A stretch of 62,678 nt of DNA from an uncultured Eubacteriales bacterium (GTDB taxonomy: Bacteria > Bacillota > Clostridia > Oscillospirales > Acutalibacteraceae). Below are positions 57,642 to 62,678 of the stretch, one piece after another (position 1 is the stretch's first letter; every line of letters starts with the position of its first letter). A program made the position numbers and the translations under genes. The notes beneath the pieces were generated by a model, which was given only the letters and a program-made list of their open reading frames with translations, did not search any database and had not been told where the DNA came from. Location of the stretch: contig CAKSTF010000009.1 in assembly GCA_934491515.1 (NCBI GenBank), forward strand, positions 1 to 62,678, read 5' to 3'.

Positions 57642-58427
57642 ATGCGCATAGTAATAAAACTCGGTACTTCCACACTGACCCATAAATCGGGTCATTATAA
57701 TATCCTCCGCGTAGAACACCTCTGCCGCGTGTTCAGCGACCTTAAAAACGCAGGTCACGAACTTATTATAGTTTCCTCCGGCGCGATAGCGATGGGAGTG
57801 GGAAAACTGTCCCTTAAAGAAAAACCGAGCGACATACCTACAAAGCAGGCGGCAGCCGCGGTGGGCCAGTGCGAACTTATGTACATATACGATAAACTTT
57901 TCGGCGAGTACAATCACACCGTAGCACAGATACTTGTTACAAGCGACGATATCAACTGCGAGAAACGCGCGGCGAATTTCCGTAATTCGCTTTCAAGGCT
58001 TATGGAACTGGGCGTTATCCCGATAATAAACGAAAATGACACCATAAGCACCGACGAAATAGTTATAGGCGACAACGACACCTTAGGCGCCATAGTGGCA
58101 AAAACGGTGGGCGCCGATATGCTGATACTGCTTTCGGATATCGACGGTCTTTACACAAGCGACCCGCGTAAAAATGCGGACGCAAAACTTATAAACGTTG
58201 TAGACTGTATAACGGATGAAATAAAACAAGGCGCGGGCGACGCCGGCACCAGAAGAGGTACCGGCGGTATGCAGACGAAAATTTCCGCCGCCGAAATAGC
58301 GACCGACGCCGGCGTTACCATGATTATTACAAACGGCGACCGCCCCGATGATATTTACGGGATTGTTGAAGGCAAGCCCATCGGCACACGCTTTACCGCA
58401 AAGGAGAAAAGCAATGACAACACTTGA
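57642..58427 (+). CDS. proB: Glutamate 5-kinase, short form without PUA domain
   Basis: ProB phosphorylates glutamate in the first step of proline synthesis. The 261-residue protein has the amino-acid kinase fold: IVIKLGTSTLT at 3-13, VSSGAIAMGVGKL near residue 45, a PIINENDTIS block near 126 for glutamate, and a LLSDIDGLYTSDPR block near 163. GAGDAGTRRGTGGMQTKISAA near 203 binds the nucleotide. The E. coli enzyme carries a C-terminal PUA domain of about 100 residues which is absent here, as in several Firmicutes. It overlaps proA by 14 bases. AAAGGCG lies upstream. Confidence 0.95.
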   Translation: MRIVIKLGTSTLTHKSGHYNILRVEHLCRVFSDLKNAGHELIIVSSGAIAMGVGKLSLKEKPSDIPTKQAAAAVGQCELMYIYDKLFGEYNHTVAQILVTSDDINCEKRAANFRNSLSRLMELGVIPIINENDTISTDEIVIGDNDTLGAIVAKTVGADMLILLSDIDGLYTSDPRKNADAKLINVVDCITDEIKQGAGDAGTRRGTGGMQTKISAAEIATDAGVTMIITNGDRPDDIYGIVEGKPIGTRFTAKEKSNDNT

Positions 58428-59664
58428 AATACTGAAAAAAGCGAAAGAAGCCTCAAAATCGGCGCTTTTGCTTGACAGCGATACAAAAAACAAAGCGCTT
58501 TTATATATGGCGGACGCCATACTTGAAAACGCAAAAGAAATAATAGAAGTCAACACAAGCGACTGCATAAATGCCGCGGGAAAAATAAGCGACGTTATGC
58601 TTGACCGCCTTATGCTTGACGAAAAAAGAATAAACTCTATGGCAAACGGAATACGCGAGGTAGCCGAACTTCCCGATCCCGTAGGCCGTGTTCTCGCAAG
58701 AGAAGTAAATAAAGACGGACTTAAAATCGAGAAAATATCCGTACCCCTAGGCGTTACGGCGATAATTTACGAAAGCAGACCCAACGTTACTTCCGACGCG
58801 GCGGCGCTTTGTCTTAAATCGGGCAATGCCTGCGTTCTGCGTTCGGGTAAGGAGGCGTTTGCAACCTCCCACGCGATAATAAAGGCAATGAAATCCGGCC
58901 TTAAAAAAGCCGGCGTTGACGAAGATTTTATAAATATTGTAGACGATCCCACAAGGCAGAGCGCCACGGAAATTATGAAAGCAAAAGGTCTTGTTGACCT
59001 GCTTATACCGCGCGGCGGCGCAGGGCTTATACGCGCCTGCGTTGAAAACGCGGATGTTCCCTGCATAGAAACAGGCACAGGTATATGCCATGTGTATGTT
59101 GATGCCTCTGCCGATTTTGATATGGCGCTCAACATTGTTGAAAATGCAAAGGCAAGCCGCCCCTCGGTATGCAATTCGGAAGAAGTTCTGCTTGTGGATG
59201 AAAAGGTTGCCGACAAGTTTTTACCTCTTTTAAAGGAACGTCTTTGCGGCGACGGCGCAAAGCACAAGATAGAACTCCGCCCCGATAAAAGGGCAGCGGA
59301 AATTTTAGGCCTGCCCGAAGGCACGGCGGCGGATTTTGATACCGAATTTCTCGATTACATTCTGGCGGTAGGCGTTGTAAACGGCGTTGACGCTGCGATA
59401 GAGCATATAGCAAAACATTCTACCCACCACAGCGACGCCATTGTAACAAAAACGCCCGAAAATGCCCGAAAGTTTACAAGCCTTGTAGACAGCGCTGCGG
59501 TTTATGTAAACGCTTCCACAAGATTTACCGACGGCGGCGTGTTCGGACTTGGCTGCGAAATGGGCATTTCCACACAAAAACTCCACGCGAGAGGACCTAT
59601 GGGGCTTAACGAACTGAACACATACAAATATGTAGTAACCGGTAACGGTCAGATAAGGGAGTAA
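58414..59664 (+). CDS. proA: Glutamate-5-semialdehyde dehydrogenase
   Basis: ProA reduces glutamyl-5-phosphate with NADPH. The 416-residue protein has the aldehyde-dehydrogenase-like fold with PLGVTAIIYESRPNVTSDAAALCLKSGNA (outlined near 105), a GAGLIRACVENADVPCIETGTGICHVYVD region near 205 with the conserved Gly and Glu, and SRPSVCNSEEVLLVDE near 247, where the Cys in PSVCN is the catalytic nucleophile. AAAGGAG stands about 7 bases before the ATG inside the proB end. The 14-base overlap suggests co-translation, matching the need to channel the unstable glutamyl phosphate. Confidence 0.96.
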   Translation: MTTLEILKKAKEASKSALLLDSDTKNKALLYMADAILENAKEIIEVNTSDCINAAGKISDVMLDRLMLDEKRINSMANGIREVAELPDPVGRVLAREVNKDGLKIEKISVPLGVTAIIYESRPNVTSDAAALCLKSGNACVLRSGKEAFATSHAIIKAMKSGLKKAGVDEDFINIVDDPTRQSATEIMKAKGLVDLLIPRGGAGLIRACVENADVPCIETGTGICHVYVDASADFDMALNIVENAKASRPSVCNSEEVLLVDEKVADKFLPLLKERLCGDGAKHKIELRPDKRAAEILGLPEGTAADFDTEFLDYILAVGVVNGVDAAIEHIAKHSTHHSDAIVTKTPENARKFTSLVDSAAVYVNASTRFTDGGVFGLGCEMGISTQKLHARGPMGLNELNTYKYVVTGNGQIRE

Positions 59665-59668
59665 TATA

Positions 59669-60460
59669 ATGAAAATAGGTTTTATAGGTGCCGGAAATAT
59701 GGGTTCTGCCCTGGCTTCTGCCGCGGCAAAAACGCAAAACCGCATATTTATTGCCGACCATTTAAGCGAGAAAGCGGCAGCCCTTGCCGAAAAAATCGGC
59801 GGAAACACTGCCGATAACAAGACCATTGCCGCCGGCTGCGATATGATTTTTTTGGCGGTAAAACCGCAGATTCTGCCCTTGGTAATCGAAGAAATAAAGA
59901 GCACGCTTAAAGGCAGAAGCGGCGCCACACTCGTTTCCATGGCGGCAGGCGTTTCCACCAAGACCCTGCTTTCATATCTGGGATTTGATTTTCCCGTTAT
60001 AAGGATAATGCCCAACACTCCGGCGGCTGTGGGCGAGGGTATGATACTTTACACGGCGCGCGGCGCAGATGAAGCCGCAACAGACGCGTTTTGCAAATGT
60101 ATGGAAAAAGCGGGCGTGCTTAAACAGTTACCCGAGGAACTCATAGACGCGGCGACAGCCGTTTCGGGCAGCGGTCCCGCGTTTGTTTATATGTTTATCG
60201 ATTCCCTTGCGATGGGCGGCGTAAAATGCGGTCTTACCTACGATACGGCGCTTTCTCTTGCTGTGCAGACGGTGATCGGCTCGGCAAAAATGATAAAAGA
60301 AGGACTCGGAACACCCGAAGAACTTAAAGTTACGGTGTGCAGTCCTGCCGGCACGACTATCGAGGGCGTTTGTGCTTTACAGAAAAACGGCTTTGAAAAC
60401 GCCGTTACCGACGCCGTCGACAAAACCTTTAAAAGAGCAAAAGAACTTGGCAAAAAATAA
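59669..60460 (+). CDS. proC: Pyrroline-5-carboxylate reductase
   Basis: ProC makes proline from pyrroline-5-carboxylate. The 263-residue protein has the NAD(P)-binding GFIGAGNMGSALASA at 4-18, then DMIFLAVKPQIL near residue 65, VIRIMPNTPAAVGEGM near residue 110, and the C-terminal dimer domain with AVSGSGPAFVYMFIDSLAMGGVKCGL (outlined) and SPAGTTIEGVCALQKNG near 226. It starts 4 bases after proA, so the operon proBAC encodes the complete route from glutamate. A terminator follows. Confidence 0.96.
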   Translation: MKIGFIGAGNMGSALASAAAKTQNRIFIADHLSEKAAALAEKIGGNTADNKTIAAGCDMIFLAVKPQILPLVIEEIKSTLKGRSGATLVSMAAGVSTKTLLSYLGFDFPVIRIMPNTPAAVGEGMILYTARGADEAATDAFCKCMEKAGVLKQLPEELIDAATAVSGSGPAFVYMFIDSLAMGGVKCGLTYDTALSLAVQTVIGSAKMIKEGLGTPEELKVTVCSPAGTTIEGVCALQKNGFENAVTDAVDKTFKRAKELGKK

Positions 60461-60468
60461 AACAATAA

Positions 60469-60508
60469 AAAACACGCCGAACCATTTGGCACGGCGTGTT
60501 TTTTTATA
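60469..60508. terminator. Terminator between proC and the zinc-ribbon gene
   Basis: AACACGCCG (60471-60479) pairs with CGGCGTGTT (60492-60500), flanked by A-rich left and TTTTTTT right. It serves proBAC and the convergent gene. Confidence 0.88.
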
Positions 60509-60523
60509 CTTCTTTTCTTTATG

Positions 60524-60928
60524 TTACTTCCTTACCCTTACGGTAAATTCGGCAGAGCATTTCGGGCATACGGTCTTATGCTTTCCCACCCTTCGCGGCA
60601 GCCTTAATACTGCGCCGCACCGCGGACATTTTCTGTATACGTGTGCATAATCGGATCTGCGTGCACGTGCAGTTTCCCGCTTTTGTTTAAGTTTCTGCGA
60701 GAGGTTTGCAAAAGGACGGTTTTCTTTCTGTCTTGCCGCAATGTTGCGTGACATCACCCTTAAAAACGCCAAAACAACAAGAACGTAAACCGCCGCCTGG
60801 ATATAAATATTTCTTAAAAAACAGTTTAAAAAAGACAGCGCCGCCGCAACGCCGAATATCAAATAAAAAAGCGTATCTATTCCGTATCTGCCGCTTAAAA
60901 AGCGTGCAAGTCTGTATCTGAAGTTCAC
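60524..60928 (-). CDS. Two-helix membrane protein with C-terminal zinc ribbon
   Basis: The 134-residue protein has two transmembrane helices (about 18-36 and 40-60) and a basic linker RQKENRPFANLSQKLKQKRETARARRSD. A C-terminal zinc ribbon has CPRC (about 100-103) and CPKC (about 121-124), with R-rich sequence around it. The ribbon is cytoplasmic by the positive-inside rule. I recognise no specific family beyond widespread hypothetical zinc-ribbon proteins of Clostridia. It ends at the shared terminator; AAGGAGGTG precedes the ATG. Confidence 0.72.
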   Translation of the reverse strand: MNFRYRLARFLSGRYGIDTLFYLIFGVAAALSFLNCFLRNIYIQAAVYVLVVLAFLRVMSRNIAARQKENRPFANLSQKLKQKRETARARRSDYAHVYRKCPRCGAVLRLPRRVGKHKTVCPKCSAEFTVRVRK

Positions 60929-60998
60929 GTCGACACCTCCTTTTTTATTATTATAGCCGTATATTTTTATTAAATTGTTAACAACCGATTAAATATTA

Positions 60999-61027
60999 TT
61001 GTAAAAATCGCGCTTTTTTGATATAAT
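60999..61027 (+). promoter_or_regulatory. Predicted promoter of the ComM/YifB gene
   Basis: TTGTAA (60999-61004) and TATAAT (61022-61027) are 17 bases apart; the ATG is at 61089. Confidence 0.55.
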
Positions 61028-61088
61028 TACCGTATACTGACAGTTATTCTTTCAATTTCGCTTTTTCGGTATTTCAGGGGGCGGCACT

Positions 61089-62612
61089 ATGTTTTCCATG
61101 GTTAAAAGCGTAGGCATTTTCGGTATAGATTCTTATATGATAGAGGTTGAGGCAGATGTTTCCGGCGGTCTGCCTTCCTTTGATGTTGTCGGACTCCCCG
61201 ACACCGCGGTAAAAGAATCGCGCGACCGCGTGCGCGCGGCGGTAAAAAACTGCGGATTTAAATTTCCTACGGGCAGAATAACCGTGAACCTTGCGCCGGC
61301 AAACCGCAAAAAAGAGGGCGCCGCTTACGACCTGCCCATATTGCTTGCCGTGCTTAAGGCTTCCAAACAGATAGATTTTCCCGAAGACGACGTATTTATA
61401 GGCGAAGTTTCTTTAGACGGCGCGGTAAGACCTGTAAACGGCGTGCTTGCCATGTGCATAACCGCCGCCCAAAACGGAATTAAAAACATATTTGTCCCTG
61501 CGGACAACGCTGCCGAAGCGGCGAATGCCAAGGGAATTTCCGCATACGGCGTAAATTCGGTAACCGAACTTTTAAACCATTTATCGGGCAGGATAAATCT
61601 TGCGCCGGCAGTTCCTCTGCCGGAAGCGCCGCAAACAGCGGCGCAGACGCTCGACTTCAGTGAAGTAAAAGGTCAGACTGCGGCAAAAAAGGCGCTTGAA
61701 ATAGCGGCGGCAGGCGGTCATAACGTGCTGCTTATCGGCCCTCCTGGGTCGGGCAAAAGTATGCTTGCAAAGCGCCTGCCCACCATTCTTCCGGAAATGA
61801 CCGAAGAAGAAATGATAGAGACAACAAAGATATATTCGGTAGCGGGACTTCTTGACAAAAACCGTCCGCTTATTAAAAAGCGCCCCTTCAGGGCGCCGCA
61901 TCATACCATTTCCGCCGCCGGACTCACGGGAGGAGGCACCGTACCCAAACCCGGCGAAATATCCCTTTCCCACAGCGGCGTTCTGTTTTTGGACGAACTG
62001 CCGGAATTTCACCGCGACGCAATGGAAGCACTGCGCGCACCGCTTGAAAACGGCTGTGTTACGGTATCAAGGGTGGCAGGCAGCGTGACGTATCCGAGCC
62101 GCTTTACCCTTGTCGCGGCGATGAATCCGTGCCCGTGCGGTTTTTACGGACATCCCACAAAGCAGTGCATATGCTCGCTCAATTCGGTTCGCAGATATTT
62201 AAACCGCGTGTCCGGCCCTATGCTTGACCGTCTTGACCTTCATGTGGAAGTTCCTCCCGTTGATTATACGGCTCTGAGCGACAAAGCGCCTGCGGAAACC
62301 TCTGCCGAAATAAGAAGCCGTGTAAACCGTGCACGAAAGATTCAACAGCAGCGTTACCGCGGCACGGGAATCGCCTGCAACGCGGAACTTACCCCCGCGC
62401 TGCTTAAAAAATACTGCGTTTTAACAAGTGACGCGGCAGAAGTGCTTAAAAACAGTTTTGATAAACTCGGTCTTTCCGCCCGCGCATACGACCGCATTTT
62501 GAAGGTTGCACGCACCATAGCCGACCTTTCGGGGCAGGAAATGATACAAAAAGAAAATATTTTTTCAGCAATTCGCTTCAGAACACTTGACAGAAAATAC
62601 TGGAACGGTTAA
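61089..62612 (+). CDS. YifB/ComM-family Mg-chelatase-like AAA+ ATPase
   Basis: The 507-residue protein matches ComM/YifB from end to end. An N-terminal Lon-like fold has DVVGLPDTAVKESRDRVRAA near residue 35 and GRITVNLAPANRKKEG near 63. The AAA+ Mg-chelatase domain follows with Walker A LLIGPPGSGKSMLAKRLP near 214 and Walker B VLFLDELPEF near 298. The C-terminal part has a Cys-containing NPCPCGFYGHPTKQC block near 346 and a Mg_chelatase_C domain. In naturally competent bacteria ComM is a hexameric helicase that promotes branch migration during transformation; its role in Clostridia is not settled. AGGGGG precedes the ATG. Confidence 0.93.
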   Translation: MFSMVKSVGIFGIDSYMIEVEADVSGGLPSFDVVGLPDTAVKESRDRVRAAVKNCGFKFPTGRITVNLAPANRKKEGAAYDLPILLAVLKASKQIDFPEDDVFIGEVSLDGAVRPVNGVLAMCITAAQNGIKNIFVPADNAAEAANAKGISAYGVNSVTELLNHLSGRINLAPAVPLPEAPQTAAQTLDFSEVKGQTAAKKALEIAAAGGHNVLLIGPPGSGKSMLAKRLPTILPEMTEEEMIETTKIYSVAGLLDKNRPLIKKRPFRAPHHTISAAGLTGGGTVPKPGEISLSHSGVLFLDELPEFHRDAMEALRAPLENGCVTVSRVAGSVTYPSRFTLVAAMNPCPCGFYGHPTKQCICSLNSVRRYLNRVSGPMLDRLDLHVEVPPVDYTALSDKAPAETSAEIRSRVNRARKIQQQRYRGTGIACNAELTPALLKKYCVLTSDAAEVLKNSFDKLGLSARAYDRILKVARTIADLSGQEMIQKENIFSAIRFRTLDRKYWNG

Positions 62613-62639
62613 AATAGTATTCGGTCCACACCGAACCGT

Positions 62640-62678
62640 GGGGGTGTAGCTCAGCTGGGAGAGCGTACGGTTCGCATC
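62640..62678 (+). tRNA. tRNA-Ala (anticodon CGC), 5' half, cut by the window edge
   Basis: The 39 bases give a GGGGGTG acceptor 5' strand, U8-A9, a D-arm with stem GCTC/GAGC around AGCTGGGA, G26, and the anticodon stem TACGG followed by loop TTCGCAT. The anticodon reads CGC, which decodes GCG (alanine). The rest lies beyond the window. Confidence 0.85.

Noticed and set aside
62615..62640. A terminator between comM and the tRNA (TTCGGT...ACCGAA)
   Set aside because: The stem is only 6 bp and lacks a T-run; it is too weak to call.
1..62678. CRISPR array, prophage, insertion sequence with transposase, or integrase
   Set aside because: No regularly spaced direct repeats, phage structural genes, transposase motifs or recombinases were seen on either strand.

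Overview
The window looks like chromosomal DNA from an anaerobic Firmicute of class Clostridia, most plausibly an uncultured gut-type Oscillospirales or Ruminococcaceae relative. The evidence is a six-gene Rnf complex in the order C-D-G-E-A-B, a Gram-positive rimP-nusA-rnpM-ylxQ-infB-rbfA operon, a T-box leader, YesM/YesN-type two-component regulation, an alpha2-type glycyl-tRNA synthetase, an NifU-like scaffold paired with a GGGtGRT protein, and strong AAGGAGG-type ribosome binding sites. Placement below class level is inference.

Layout. 1-2186: the 3' end of glnS, a Nif3-like protein and a PdaB-like polysaccharide deacetylase. 2244-2799: a 556-bp repeat-bounded element that abuts a cupin gene with no recognisable 5' end. 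3089-8050 (minus): the Rnf complex. 8144-19203 (minus): a ten-gene surface-sugar operon combining the CDP-3,6-dideoxyhexose genes rfbF, rfbG and rfbH with a TPP enzyme, an HMGL-like aldolase, a HAD phosphatase, an epimerase/reductase, GtrA, a GT-C protein and a GT2; the set resembles a yersiniose-like branched-sugar route. 19361-23976: a CmpB-like membrane protein, a frameshifted fragment of a CDP-glycerol transferase, a T-box-controlled aminotransferase, a transglutaminase-like lipoprotein and a GT2. 24092-26469 (minus): an AT-rich restriction island holding a Dam-type methylase that lacks its C-terminus, a DpnI-type nuclease that cuts methylated DNA, a DpnD-like protein and a methylase remnant. 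26688-34826: glyS, a Na/Pi symporter, PAP2, a 62-aa membrane protein, the scaffold/GGGtGRT pair and a cupin/HxlR divergent pair.

34867-44583 (minus) is a near-continuous translation and RNA-metabolism operon (rimP to ribF, then a lipoprotein and a DUF1015 protein) whose leader contains an attenuator-like hairpin. 44704-48658 carries a predicted PASTA pseudokinase, a metallophosphoesterase and a D,D-carboxypeptidase. 48731-57410 (minus) holds a sugar-sensing operon (response regulator, histidine kinase, binding lipoprotein) and an mglBAC galactose ABC operon with a small InlB-repeat membrane protein. 57642-60460 is proBAC. The window ends with a zinc-ribbon membrane protein, a ComM/YifB ATPase and the first half of a tRNA-Ala.

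Most genes are ordinary housekeeping. The parts most worth a second look are the DpnI locus with a truncated Dam methylase, the branched dideoxysugar operon, the dispersed repeat family with its 556-bp composite form, the pseudokinase, the attenuator-like leader before nusA, and the small conserved-looking proteins of unknown function.
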